From the NCBI GenBank assembly GCA_964609155.1, contig CAZSRF010000009.1, positions 1-56,936 of the forward strand: a stretch of 56,936 nt of DNA, read 5' to 3'. Origin of the DNA: JAGOUU01 sp964609155. GTDB lineage: Bacteria; Pseudomonadota; Gammaproteobacteria; JAGOUU01. Both the position numbers and the translations under genes were made by a program. The first letter of the stretch is position 1. Each line of letters opens with the position of its first letter. Shown piece by piece: positions 42,855 to 52,531 of the stretch. Under the pieces are notes generated by a model, which made no database searches, was not told where the DNA came from, and saw nothing but the letters and a program-made list of their open reading frames with translations.

Positions 42855-43559
42855 ATGAGTTCATCCACTACCACAATTAGGGGTTTTCCTAACGACTCTT
42901 TACCAGTTGAAACAGAAATAATAAAACATCAGGTGGGTGCTGTTATTGTACAATTAATGAAAGCACTTAATATAGATGAATCCTCCTTGGCAAAAGCTTG
43001 TAATATTTCTTTAGCAAGCTTATCAAGAATAAAAAATAATCCTGAGTCTAACCCTACTATAAGCACATTAAGACCTTTAGCAGATTTTTTTAATATTACT
43101 ATTGACCAGTTATTAGGTTACAGCCCTTTAGATAATAATCTTAATACGATTAAAAAAATTCCTGTTATTAAACATAGTGACATCTTTTCTTGGCTTAATA
43201 ATAAAACATCGAACAATGTAATAAACCAATGGATAGTCTACGATCTTCCCACTTCTGAATATACATTTGCAATTCCGTATAAGCTAGATAACACCAATTC
43301 AGCATTGCAAAACTGTATACTACTTATTGACCCCAAACGAGCATATAAACATGAAGATTTAGTTTTAATTTACAATAATAAAATTAAACAGTTTTTCTTA
43401 AGGCTAATCTTTATTGATGATCAGGATAAAATATTTTTACGCCCAATTGAATCAGGATTCTCAGATTATATAGCATTAGATATTTGTAAAGTAAATCTTG
43501 ACATATTAGGTGTTGTCATAGAGTCTCGATTACAATATCAACTCACAGATATTCAATAG
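42855..43559 (+). CDS. XRE-family transcriptional regulator with S24-like C-terminal domain
   Basis: The 234-aa protein has an N-terminal helix-turn-helix (LNIDESSLAKACNISLASLSRIKNN, about residues 38-62) followed by the lambda-repressor-like NPTISTLRPLADFFNITIDQLLG pattern. The C-terminal half (about residues 110-234) resembles the dimerisation/S24 fold of C2/LexA-type repressors, but I cannot identify a catalytic Ser-Lys dyad, so it may not self-cleave. Repressors of this shape commonly control mobile elements, yet no phage or integrase genes are next to it. Targets unknown. Confidence 0.75.
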   Translation: MSSSTTTIRGFPNDSLPVETEIIKHQVGAVIVQLMKALNIDESSLAKACNISLASLSRIKNNPESNPTISTLRPLADFFNITIDQLLGYSPLDNNLNTIKKIPVIKHSDIFSWLNNKTSNNVINQWIVYDLPTSEYTFAIPYKLDNTNSALQNCILLIDPKRAYKHEDLVLIYNNKIKQFFLRLIFIDDQDKIFLRPIESGFSDYIALDICKVNLDILGVVIESRLQYQLTDIQ

Positions 43560-43579
43560 TTCTCTTTACACTTTAAATA

Positions 43580-44038
43580 TTAGGCTGTTTTTGTTTTTTT
43601 AATTTTTGTTAGCATTTTTTGTTTAAAATGATGCATTTTATCTTTAAGCTCAACAGCTTCTTTAACGGTTAAAACTTCTTTTGCTATATTGTGAAGCACA
43701 CCTTCTTCTTCACTAACATGATGCTCAACAATTCGTTGTAATGTTAAAACTTCTTTATTCCATTCATGGTTCATTTCTGTAACATTTAGAACTATATTTA
43801 ATTGCTCTTCAATTTCTTGATGTTCTTGTGATCCATGAAGAGCTGCAGTTTTACTAGGAGCACGTTCCCTAAGCGTCTTATAGAAGGTATTCTCTTCTGA
43901 CTCAAGGTGTACCAGCAGTTCCTGGCCAATCGTAGATATAATTTCTTTTTTTTCAGTATTTGAAGAAGTATGATGAAATTGTTTGAATAAATCAGCCACT
44001 TTTTGATGATCATTTTTTATGTATTCATAAATATTCAT
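43580..44038 (-). CDS. Hemerythrin domain-containing protein
   Basis: This 152-aa four-helix protein has the diiron ligand pattern: His11 (KNDHQKV), His50 and Glu54 (LVHLESEENTFY), His77 (AALHGSQEHQE), and His111/Glu-containing IVEHHVSEEEGVL. Hemerythrin-like proteins bind O2 or sense redox or nitrosative stress. The ATG is preceded by AGGAGAAC. It converges with the XRE gene (21-base gap). The precise role is unknown. Confidence 0.88.
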   Translation of the reverse strand: MNIYEYIKNDHQKVADLFKQFHHTSSNTEKKEIISTIGQELLVHLESEENTFYKTLRERAPSKTAALHGSQEHQEIEEQLNIVLNVTEMNHEWNKEVLTLQRIVEHHVSEEEGVLHNIAKEVLTVKEAVELKDKMHHFKQKMLTKIKKTKTA

Positions 44039-44306
44039 AATGTTCTCCTGCTAGTTATTTATCAATAAAATAAATTTATCATCAAAATTTGAGCATTAAG
44101 CTCTCAGACAATATTATTCTAGCTAAGTAACTTCAAAAGAGCAAGGGTAGACGTTTCTCTGTAGGAATGACGTAAAACGTGTTATTAGTGTACCGCACGT
44201 TATCACATGGCCATTTGACATTTATGATAAAAAAATTTCATAGCAGCAGCTTTGCCTCGCATTCATTAAATATTTTGATATGTTGAAGTGACCTATCCCG
44301 AGATAG

Positions 44307-46664
44307 CTATGCTACTTTTATTGAAATATGAGATTTGGTTTCAACAGTGTCTTTGCTTGAAGAAACTTGATCTTTATTTATAAAAAGCTTATACATGCAT
44401 AGCCCTTCAGTGCTTGGCGTTGTTTTTTCTGTAGAGGTAGAATCCGAAGAAATAGAGCTTGAAAAAATATTTTTCACTTTAGAAACACAAAGTTCGATAA
44501 ATTTTAATAAATTTAGAAGCAACTGGCGGAATAAACTAATTTTTTCTACATGTACTAAATCTCTTGTTTTGATACTTGCTGCAGCTAATTTTTGCTCACT
44601 ATTGCCATAGAAAAATAGTTTAAGACGCTCTAATGTATCAAGAATTTGTTCTTGTGTTTTGCTAGGTATTAAAATTTTCTCTGAGTTAACTGAAGATATC
44701 TGCTTAATATAATTATCAAAAATGGCAATTTTCGGTAAAAGAATATTATAATGATGTTCTGCTGCTTCAGTTTTAATTTGTAAACTCCAACTCTGAAATG
44801 AATTTCTTAATGTATTCAAGGTCGGATTTATTATGGCATAATGTTTCAGGATAGAGCCAATGGATTCTATTTGGAGATATAATATATAAGCAGACAATTT
44901 ATTATATTTCTCTGTTATTCTATCAGATAATTCTTTTAAGTGATTAAGGCCAACAATTCTATCTTGTTTTAGCTCACAGTAATCCTCTTTAGAGAGATAG
45001 TCTTTATTATTATCGAATAAATAATCAATAGAATGTTTGTAATGATCTAATTTGTTTAAAGAAGCTATTTGATCTGCTAATAGCGCAGAGAATCTGGGTG
45101 ACGTGTTTGTAAAAGTAAAAGCGTAAAAGCAATTCGCCCAAGTGTTGCTTTGATATAATGGTGCACCACTGTCAGAAAATAAAAATGTATCCCAATGTTC
45201 TATATCAGGAGAAGGTTGATTTTGTAATTGAATCTCAACTCTTGCCTTGAGCAAATTCATTAAATCACGACGTTTAGTTTCTGCTAGTATGGCTAATGCT
45301 TTTTTTTCTTTACGTCCGATGATATCTGTTGTAGTGTTTTTTTGAATTAATATACTCATCTCTGTTATTATCGAATTTAAAGCATCAAGATCGGGATATG
45401 CTTTACAAAGAGTAATTTTTTCATCTAATGTAGTTATTAAGGCTCTAATGTTTTTATTTACCACGGCCTGGGTATATTCTAAAGATGCAAATAATTGTCT
45501 TAATATTTTTTTAATATGATTGTATGTTGCTTCAGAAATCTTACTACCGGCCGTTAAGCATTTTAATTCTCGTAATAATGGTGTAACAATAGACTGTGAG
45601 AATATTAGTGTTTTATCACAATCAAATTTATCTTTTAATCCTGTTTTCTGATCTATATCAAGAGGGGTTAATAATTCTATAGTGTTAATCAGCTCTTGAA
45701 TCTGATCAATTTCTAATTCACGATTCGATAAAGATATCATTTTTTCGAGGGCAAAAAGTGATTCATTTAATTGGCAGTATCTTTCAGATTTAGTACATTT
45801 AATTAAATCGGCAAAATATTGTCCAGTTATTTTAATATTTAATGTGCTTGCAAGATCTGTTAATTCTACAGCATGCATGGTTAAGCAATATTCACTAATG
45901 TCATCAGTTTTACTTGCTAAAAAACCACTAAAATGTTTGCCTATATATTTATCTATTTGTAAACCATCTAGAGTATTTAAAATAAGATTAAATTTCGTAT
46001 CTTTAAATAGCTGTTTAAAATACTGCCAAATTTTCTTATATTTAGATATATGCGGAGTTTCAGAATACAGTTTTTGTAAGATATTGGCACTTATATTTGA
46101 AACTTGATCACTAATACTTTTACTTGATAATGTGTAAGGTAAAAGTTTCACTAAAGTATGAAACATATGCAAGGAAAATTGTTTTTGCGCATTCTTGGTA
46201 ATTAAGCTAAAGACACGAAATACAGCAGGATCAACAGTTTGCAGCTCACCTAGATACTGGCCATAACGTCTTACTCTGTCAGAAATAAATTCTTTAAAAA
46301 TTTCTAATTTGGGTAGAACTTTTAAATAATGTTCCGGATTAAATAAAGTAAAAGATCCTGGTTTTTTTTTTGATTTCTCAAAGACTTTACTAATGATTAT
46401 TGAAAGATGTTGAATAGAACTTGCATGGTGCAAAAGTGCAATTTGGAGTTGAGAGAGTTCTTTTTTTTGTTCTATTTTTTCATGATTACTTAAAAGATCA
46501 GCTAGATCAGGTATTTTTACACTATCGACCACAGTGTCTATGTATTTTTTTAAAGAATCTAATAATTCTTGTAGAAATATTCTATCAAACTGCTCAAAAG
46601 AAGCTTTATCTCGAGTATATACTTGTTGAGCTCTTAACTCTTTCCATAGTACTTCAGTATCCAT
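44307..46664 (-). CDS. Large orphan, alpha-helical protein (about 785 aa)
   Basis: I do not recognise a domain. The sequence is long, almost entirely helical, rich in Leu, Lys, Ile, Asp, Ser and Asn, without signal peptide, long membrane segment or obvious motif. Near the C-terminus it has a serine/threonine-rich stretch (SSSISSDSTSTEKTTPST) followed by a polar tail with EGLCMYKLFINKDQ. I choose ATG 46664 because AAGGGA lies 7 bases before it; an earlier ATG at 46685 lacks one. It is a single gene facing away from ubiK. Size, composition and isolated location are typical of translocated effectors of intracellular Legionellales, but there is no decisive signal. Confidence 0.6.
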   Translation of the reverse strand: MDTEVLWKELRAQQVYTRDKASFEQFDRIFLQELLDSLKKYIDTVVDSVKIPDLADLLSNHEKIEQKKELSQLQIALLHHASSIQHLSIIISKVFEKSKKKPGSFTLFNPEHYLKVLPKLEIFKEFISDRVRRYGQYLGELQTVDPAVFRVFSLITKNAQKQFSLHMFHTLVKLLPYTLSSKSISDQVSNISANILQKLYSETPHISKYKKIWQYFKQLFKDTKFNLILNTLDGLQIDKYIGKHFSGFLASKTDDISEYCLTMHAVELTDLASTLNIKITGQYFADLIKCTKSERYCQLNESLFALEKMISLSNRELEIDQIQELINTIELLTPLDIDQKTGLKDKFDCDKTLIFSQSIVTPLLRELKCLTAGSKISEATYNHIKKILRQLFASLEYTQAVVNKNIRALITTLDEKITLCKAYPDLDALNSIITEMSILIQKNTTTDIIGRKEKKALAILAETKRRDLMNLLKARVEIQLQNQPSPDIEHWDTFLFSDSGAPLYQSNTWANCFYAFTFTNTSPRFSALLADQIASLNKLDHYKHSIDYLFDNNKDYLSKEDYCELKQDRIVGLNHLKELSDRITEKYNKLSAYILYLQIESIGSILKHYAIINPTLNTLRNSFQSWSLQIKTEAAEHHYNILLPKIAIFDNYIKQISSVNSEKILIPSKTQEQILDTLERLKLFFYGNSEQKLAAASIKTRDLVHVEKISLFRQLLLNLLKFIELCVSKVKNIFSSSISSDSTSTEKTTPSTEGLCMYKLFINKDQVSSSKDTVETKSHISIKVA

Positions 46665-46837
46665 CTTTATATCCCTTATATCCATAAAAGCTGGTGAGCT
46701 ATAGCAATAGTTATATATACATAGTTACAGAATTTATTATCAATTTCAATGTGTTTATTTATAGATTGCAATATTTGATTTTGTTTGATAGTCTGTTTAC
46801 TCTTATTTTTTATTTTAATGGGCATCGGGAGTAATAG

Positions 46838-47086
46838 ATGTTAGATCAAGAGCTATTGAAAGAATTATCTGAAAAGTTTTTTTCAAATCTTCCACAAGCG
46901 CTTAATTTAGACTTAGCTAAAGAAGAAGTATCTAAAAGTATTAAATTAGTTTTAACACAAGCCGTGAATAATTTAAATTTAGTTACTCGCGAGCAATTTG
47001 ATACTCAAACTAAAATGCTTAATATAGCACAGGAGCAGTTAGATTTTTTGACTAAGAAAATAGAAGAGTTAGAAAAAAACCGTTAA
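46838..47086 (+). CDS. ubiK: UbiK/YqiC accessory factor (BMFP family)
   Basis: This 82-aa coiled-coil protein begins LDQELLKELSEKFFSNLPQA and ends TREQFDTQTKMLNIAQEQLDFLTKKIEELE, the recognised UbiK pattern (amphipathic N-terminus, then coiled-coil). UbiK assists ubiquinone biosynthesis in O2-dependent steps and can promote membrane fusion in vitro. GGGAG precedes the ATG. comM lies 84 bases downstream, a common neighbourhood in gammaproteobacteria. Confidence 0.9.
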   Translation: MLDQELLKELSEKFFSNLPQALNLDLAKEEVSKSIKLVLTQAVNNLNLVTREQFDTQTKMLNIAQEQLDFLTKKIEELEKNR

Positions 47087-47170
47087 TTCTTCTTTTAATT
47101 TTTTATAAACTTTGTAGTATTATTTCTTTTAATATGATACATTAAACTCTAAAGTTTATTTGGAGTTATT

Positions 47171-48703
47171 ATGTCATTATCTTTAGTCTATACTCGAGCA
47201 CAACAGGGAGTGAAATCACCATTGGTGACTGTTGAAACGCATATCTCGAATGGAGCGCCATTTTTTTCAATCGTAGGTTTACCAGAGACAGCGGTAAAAG
47301 AAAGTAAGGATCGGGTAAGATCAGCAATTATTAATTCTAAATTTGAGTTTCCTATTCGTCGTATAACTGTAAATTTAGGGCCAGCTGATTTGCCTAAAGA
47401 AGGTGGTCGTTATGATCTTGCTATTGCTTTAGGTATTCTTGCTGCAACCAGACAAATTCCTAGTAAAGAATTAAAAGATTATGAGTTTATTAGTGAGCTT
47501 TCATTATCAGGAGATTTAAAGCCAGTAAAAGGGATTCTACCATCTGCTATGGCTATAAAAGAACATCAAAGAAGCCTTATCGTAGCTAAAGCCAATGCGG
47601 ATGAAGCAGTATTTATTGATTTAGTGACAGTATTTGCACCTGAAAATTTAGAGCAAATTACAAGGCATTTGCATAAAGAAATATTGCTAGAACCTTATGA
47701 GTCTACAAAAAAGTACATACCTAATAATAAATTTTTAGATCTAAAAGATATTAAAGGCCAATTTCAAGCGAAAAGAGCATTAACTATAGCTGCGGCAGGT
47801 GGTCATAGTTTATTATTTTTTGGCCCACCTGGAAGTGGTAAGACTTTATTGGCTAATCGTTTGTTGGGGTTGTTACCGGAGTTAACTGAGATTCAAGCAA
47901 AAGAAGTTGCAGCTATCCAATCAGTGAGCCAGCAAGGCCTATCAATTGAAAGCCTCATGCAACGTCCTTTTCGTGCACCTCATCATACTGCTTCGCATGT
48001 AGCATTAGTTGGTGGTGGTCGAAATCCGACACCTGGAGAAATTTCTCTGGCTCACCATGGTGTTTTATTTTTAGATGAGCTGCCAGAATATGATCGCAAA
48101 GTTTTGGAAGTTCTTCGTGAACCTTTAGAATCAGGAAGGATAGTTATTTCAAGAGCTGCTGAAAAGATAGAATATCCTGCGAAATTTCAACTAATAGCAG
48201 CGATGAATCCTTGTCCATGTGGACACTTAGGAGATGAAAAAGTACCTTGTCGTTGTACAGATCTGCAGATTAAACGATATCGACAGAAATTATCTGGGCC
48301 TATATTAGATAGATTAGATATGCATGTAGCTGTAAAATCTTTATCAAGTAAAGAGCTTATTAATACTTCAGATGAGTGCCATAATCAGGTATTAGATCAT
48401 ACAGAAAATGTTAAACAGCAGGTGTATCTATGTCAACAGAGGCAGTATGCAAGACAACAGTCATTGAACTCAGAGCTCGAACATAAATCTTTAGAAAAGA
48501 TCTGTCTACTAAATAGCAGTACCAGAAGTTTTATGCAGCAGGCTATGGATAAATTAGGTTTTTCTGCCCGAATATTTCATCGTATACTTAAATTGGCACG
48601 GACGATCGCTGACTTAGCTGAAGAAAAAGAGGTTACGGTTAATCATCTTTCTGAAGCTATGTCATTTCGTGGTTTAGACCGACTAAGATTTGAACAAAAC
48701 TAA
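47171..48703 (+). CDS. comM: Competence helicase ComM (Mg-chelatase-like AAA+ ATPase, YifB)
   Basis: ComM is a hexameric helicase that promotes branch migration of invading ssDNA during transformation. The 510-aa protein has the N-terminal LonC-type fold (FFSIVGLPETAVKESKDRVRSAI; GGRYDLAIALGILAAT), then the AAA+ module with Walker A FFGPPGSGKTLLANRL, the DELPEYDRKVLEVLREPLE segment (Walker B LFLDELPEY) and the zinc-like MNPCPCGHLGD...CRCT region, then the lid with LDRLDMHVAVK. GGAG precedes the ATG. Complements dprA in this window. Confidence 0.95.
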   Translation: MSLSLVYTRAQQGVKSPLVTVETHISNGAPFFSIVGLPETAVKESKDRVRSAIINSKFEFPIRRITVNLGPADLPKEGGRYDLAIALGILAATRQIPSKELKDYEFISELSLSGDLKPVKGILPSAMAIKEHQRSLIVAKANADEAVFIDLVTVFAPENLEQITRHLHKEILLEPYESTKKYIPNNKFLDLKDIKGQFQAKRALTIAAAGGHSLLFFGPPGSGKTLLANRLLGLLPELTEIQAKEVAAIQSVSQQGLSIESLMQRPFRAPHHTASHVALVGGGRNPTPGEISLAHHGVLFLDELPEYDRKVLEVLREPLESGRIVISRAAEKIEYPAKFQLIAAMNPCPCGHLGDEKVPCRCTDLQIKRYRQKLSGPILDRLDMHVAVKSLSSKELINTSDECHNQVLDHTENVKQQVYLCQQRQYARQQSLNSELEHKSLEKICLLNSSTRSFMQQAMDKLGFSARIFHRILKLARTIADLAEEKEVTVNHLSEAMSFRGLDRLRFEQN

Positions 48704-48986
48704 ATACGATGCCATATCTATATCGCAGCTTGTATGTAGGCAGTTAATAATGTTCTAAGTCTGTCTTGCCACGAAATACATAATAAGAATATGCGGCATC
48801 AGGTAAGGTCATATAGTAAACGTAAGATCAAGACAACATGAAGTAAAAATGCCTATATAAACTTTAAAGCATAAAATAAAAAGATAGAATAATTATTGTA
48901 TGTGTAATGTATAATATTAAGAAAGATAATTGAATTTTTATAATCTCTATACCACAATTAATTTAGGCAACAAAAGCTAAAATATA

Positions 48987-49313
48987 ATGAGTGAAACTTT
49001 AGAGTTAAGTAGAGAAGAAATTATCAGGTTAACCCAGATGCCCGATTCTAATGGTTATGCCTGGAGATTGTATTTAATTTTAAAAGAGAAGATGGATCTC
49101 TATACAGGTGTCGTCAATATAAAACGTGATATCTTAACCTCTCAAATGTTGAGCAGGTTTAAAGTTGAACAAAATTTTGACGCAAATTTTTTACTGTCGC
49201 TATTGACTAAGGCTGAGTTAATTTCAAACTATTTAACTACACCAGAATTAATTTCGGTGAAGATGCCGATAGCGCTAACCGAGACCTGTCTAGAAAATCA
49301 TGCAAGACATTAG
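48987..49313 (+). CDS. Orphan hypothetical protein (108 aa), possible N-terminal half of a split gene
   Basis: This helical 108-aa protein begins MSETLELSREEIIRLTQM and has a helical middle (DANFLLSLLTKAELISNYL). No known domain. The stop is a lone amber TAG (49311-49313), after which the same frame stays open for a further 131 codons with no ATG. The two ORFs therefore may be one gene of about 240 codons with a read-through or nonsense amber codon. No strong Shine-Dalgarno is visible. Confidence 0.5.
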   Translation: MSETLELSREEIIRLTQMPDSNGYAWRLYLILKEKMDLYTGVVNIKRDILTSQMLSRFKVEQNFDANFLLSLLTKAELISNYLTTPELISVKMPIALTETCLENHARH

Positions 49314-49709
49314 TTGTGCATAAGTTGTAGTATCGTTCTCTATCTCCTTCCTGGTGTACGAGGGGATGATTCACCATCAGATGATTCACGAGGGCTTGAT
49401 GGTGGTGTGTCGTCTAAGCTATATGATGTTGATAAATTTAATCGTAGTATTACATCGTTAACACTTACAGAGCAAATAAAATGCCTTAACCGCTTCAAAG
49501 AAGGCTGTGATAAATTTAATAAATATTTAGATACATCCAGAGAAATAGCTGGAGGGAAATGGGAGACGCCCAGAGAGAAATATACTCCCGAAGAGCAACG
49601 CCACGTAGACTATTACCCAGACTACGACTTCTATTCAACCCATGAAGGATATGACTACCAACCAGCAACAACGCTCGACGACCAAAGTTCAAAGTCAAAG
49701 CCGAGATAG
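49314..49709 (+). pseudogene. In-frame downstream ORF, possible C-terminal half after amber TAG
   Basis: This frame immediately follows the TAG of the preceding ORF, in phase, and has no internal ATG; its first codon is TTG. It encodes SPSDDSRGLDGGVSSKLYD, a Lys/Asp/Tyr-rich middle and a polar end (DYYPDYDFYSTHEGYDYQ). Codon choice shifts from T-ending to C-ending Asp and Tyr codons (GAC, TAC) in the last third, unlike neighbours. It could be translated by read-through, be a decayed C-terminus, or be non-coding. Confidence 0.4.
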
Positions 49710-49999
49710 AATCTTCTTAAAATATTTCTACTCTAATTGTAGAGATGCTACCGTGATTTTAGCTTATAATGTTAACTCATCGTCGGGTGGCCCTGACTGG
49801 CAGATTAGGTAGTGTTCCTAAAGATTCAAGTAGATAGAATAACAGTTACCTCTCACCATGAAACTAAAAATTTATGAGTACCATATCTGTCAATTAGTTG
49901 ATACTTTAGGGACACAGCTTAATTGGTGCAAAATAATTGTGATCTTTTCTATATTTTTTTGCGGAATTTTTCAGACAGTGGCACTGCTGGTATTTTATA

Positions 50000-51025
50000 T
50001 TATTCCCAGTTTAGAATAACCTTGCCAGTATTTCCACTTAACATTTTATTAAATGCTTGTTGGTAGTCATCAATTTTAAAATGATCAGTTATAATAGGCG
50101 AAATATTTAATCCACTTTGTAACATGCTGATCATTTTATACCAAGTTTCATACATCTCACGACCATAGATTCCTTTGATATGTAGACCCTTGAAGACAAC
50201 CTGCGTCCAATCAATAGCTACGTTGCTCGGTGGTATACCTAATAGCGCCATTTTAGCTCCATGATTAAGATGTGTAATCATATCAGTTATCGCGGTTGCA
50301 TTACCTGACATCTCTAAACCTATATCAAATCCTTCAATCATTTTTAATCTGTCCATGGCGTTTTTGATAGTATCATGTTTTACATTGATAACATCATCGG
50401 CACCCATAAGACGAGCTAGGTTCAAACGGTAGTCGTTAATATCAGATACAGCAACATATCTGGCACCAGCTTTTTTAGCGATGCTAACAGCCATAATACC
50501 AATTGGGCCTGCACCTGTAATGAGCACATCTTCGCCAACAAGATCAAAAGATAGCGCAGTATGCACAGCATTGCCAAGAGGGTCAAGAATAGCTGCTTCG
50601 TCATCTGTTATATCATCAGGTAATGGGCATGCATTAGAGGCGGGAATTACCAAGTATTCTGCAAAACAACCAGGACGGTTTACACCAACTCCAAAAGTAT
50701 TTCTACATAAATGGCGTTTACCTGCACGACAGTTTCTGCAATGATTACATGTGATATGACCTTCTCCAGAAATTCTTTGTCCAACTTTAAGTCCTGTTAC
50801 CTCAGAGCCTATGTCTGCGATTGTACCAACGAATTCATGACCAACAATCATAGGAACAGGAATAGTTTTTTGTGCCCATTCATCCCAGTTATAAATATGT
50901 ATATCCGTACCACATATCGCAGTTTTTTTAACTTTCACCAAGATGTCATTAATACCCATTACTGGCATGGGTTCTTCTTGTAACCAGATACCAACTTCAC
51001 TCTTAGCTTTGACTAATGCTTTCAT
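50000..51025 (-). CDS. tdh: L-threonine 3-dehydrogenase
   Basis: Tdh oxidises threonine to 2-amino-3-ketobutyrate with NAD, a zinc alcohol-dehydrogenase-family enzyme. The 341-aa protein shows catalytic-zinc motif AICGTDIHIYNWDEWAQ, GHEFVG, structural zinc CNHCRNCRAGKRHLC, and the Rossmann region DVLITGAGPIGIMAVSIAK. It follows kbl with one base between stop and start region, so the two form a kbl-tdh operon that converts threonine to glycine and acetyl-CoA. Confidence 0.97.
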   Translation of the reverse strand: MKALVKAKSEVGIWLQEEPMPVMGINDILVKVKKTAICGTDIHIYNWDEWAQKTIPVPMIVGHEFVGTIADIGSEVTGLKVGQRISGEGHITCNHCRNCRAGKRHLCRNTFGVGVNRPGCFAEYLVIPASNACPLPDDITDDEAAILDPLGNAVHTALSFDLVGEDVLITGAGPIGIMAVSIAKKAGARYVAVSDINDYRLNLARLMGADDVINVKHDTIKNAMDRLKMIEGFDIGLEMSGNATAITDMITHLNHGAKMALLGIPPSNVAIDWTQVVFKGLHIKGIYGREMYETWYKMISMLQSGLNISPIITDHFKIDDYQQAFNKMLSGNTGKVILNWE

Positions 51026-51026
51026 A

Positions 51027-52220
51027 TTATTTTATCACACCTAATTTTTTACCAATTTTAGAAAATGCCGCTATTGCTTTGTCTAAATGCTGTTTGGTTA
51101 ATCCAGCAGACATTTGTGTTCTTATTCTTGCCTTGCCCATAGGGACAACGGGGAAAGAAAAACCAACAACATAAATACCTTCTTTCAATAATTCTTCAGC
51201 CATATGTGACGCTAATTTAGCATCTTTTAACATAACAGGGATAATGGGGTGATCTCCTGGCACAAGATCAAAACCTAGCTCTTGCATCGATGATCTAAAA
51301 TAGGCACTGTTTTTTTGGAGTTTTTGTCTTAATTCGCCATTTTTTTCTAAAAGATTTAATACTTCTATAGATGTTGCAGCAACTACAGGAACTAAACTGT
51401 TTGAGAATAAATATGGACGTGATCTTTGGCGTAACCAAGAGATTAATTCTTTTTTACCAGCGGTATAACCTCCTGATGCACCACCAAGAGCTTTCCCTAA
51501 TGTACCCGTAATAATATCAACTCGTCCCATTACTTCACAATATTCGTGAGTGCCTCGACCATTAGCACCCATGAAGCCAACAGCATGAGAATCATCAACC
51601 ATAACTATCGCATTGTATTTCTCAGCAAGAGAGCAGATAGCCTGCAAGTTCGCGATAATACCATCCATTGAAAATACACCATCGGTTGCTATTAATTTAT
51701 ATCTAACGTTTTGTTTATCAGCATCAATCAAGCATTGCTCTAATGCTTGCATATTATTATTCTCGTAGACAAACCTTTTGGCTTTACATAGCCTAACACC
51801 ATCAATAATGCTAGCATGATTTAAACTATCTGAGATTACGGCATCTTCAGTGCCCAGGATTGTCTCAAATAAGCCACCATTGGCATCAAAGCAAGAAGAA
51901 TACAATATGGTATCTTCCATGCCAAGAAAATGGCTAAGCCTTTGTTCTAATTTTTTGTGGATACTTTGGGTACCACAAATAAATCTTACCGATGCCATAC
52001 CAAAGCCGTACTCATCAAGAGCATTTTGTGCAGCAGAGATCAGTTCTTTGTTATCTGCAAGCCCTAGATAATTATTTGCACATAAGTTGATTAACTTATC
52101 TCCCTGATTAATAGTGATATCAGCTTGTTGGGGAGAAGTTATAACACGTTCATGTTTAAATAAACCTTGAGTTTCAAGTTGTTGCAGCTGGTCTGATAGA
52201 TATGTATAGAATGGGTGCAT
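51027..52220 (-). CDS. kbl: Glycine C-acetyltransferase (2-amino-3-ketobutyrate CoA ligase)
   Basis: Kbl is the PLP enzyme that cleaves 2-amino-3-ketobutyrate with CoA into glycine and acetyl-CoA. The 397-aa protein has INLCANNYLGLADNKELI, SCFDANGGLFE, SDSLNHASIIDG, VMVDDSHAVGFMG and the lysine Schiff-base motif TGTLGKALGGASGG, all alpha-oxoamine synthase hallmarks. It is upstream of tdh and presumably the first gene of the operon; a roughly 0.3-kb gap with no gene precedes it. Confidence 0.97.
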   Translation of the reverse strand: MHPFYTYLSDQLQQLETQGLFKHERVITSPQQADITINQGDKLINLCANNYLGLADNKELISAAQNALDEYGFGMASVRFICGTQSIHKKLEQRLSHFLGMEDTILYSSCFDANGGLFETILGTEDAVISDSLNHASIIDGVRLCKAKRFVYENNNMQALEQCLIDADKQNVRYKLIATDGVFSMDGIIANLQAICSLAEKYNAIVMVDDSHAVGFMGANGRGTHEYCEVMGRVDIITGTLGKALGGASGGYTAGKKELISWLRQRSRPYLFSNSLVPVVAATSIEVLNLLEKNGELRQKLQKNSAYFRSSMQELGFDLVPGDHPIIPVMLKDAKLASHMAEELLKEGIYVVGFSFPVVPMGKARIRTQMSAGLTKQHLDKAIAAFSKIGKKLGVIK

Positions 52221-52531
52221 GTGATTTATGTTTTATTATTGTATTGTTATATATAGTATGTTATGTCAGAATGACGCAAATTTGTAATTGAGGACAAATT
52301 AAGTGTATGTATTATAGAGTTAGTGAGTCCAACAGACAAGTTCAAAAATGTATATTTAATAGTCAGTTATAATAGAGTTATTTCTAGCTATAATGATTTG
52401 GGTATACTATAATTGCATGTCCTATCACAATAGGCGCTTCATCTCGATGGTATACAAAAGTCATCTTGAAAAAGCATTATTTGATAGTTGAATTACTGTT
52501 AATTTTAACTAATATTTTTATTTCGAGGCTG
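52221..52531. other. 311-base gene-free gap between kbl and the ABC exporter
   Basis: This divergent promoter region is AT-rich. GGTATAC occurs at about 52410 and again at about 52448. TATAAT near 52420 (GTATACTATAATTGC) is the best plus-strand -10 for the ABC gene, without a clear -35. I see no ORF with coding features. Confidence 0.4.

Noticed and set aside
42855..43559. Prophage or integrative element around the XRE repressor
   Set aside because: No integrase, structural genes, tRNA or att-like direct repeats next to it.
49710..49999. tRNA or sRNA between the amber-split ORFs and tdh
   Set aside because: No cloverleaf, T-loop motif or convincing terminator seen; only weak short inverted repeats.
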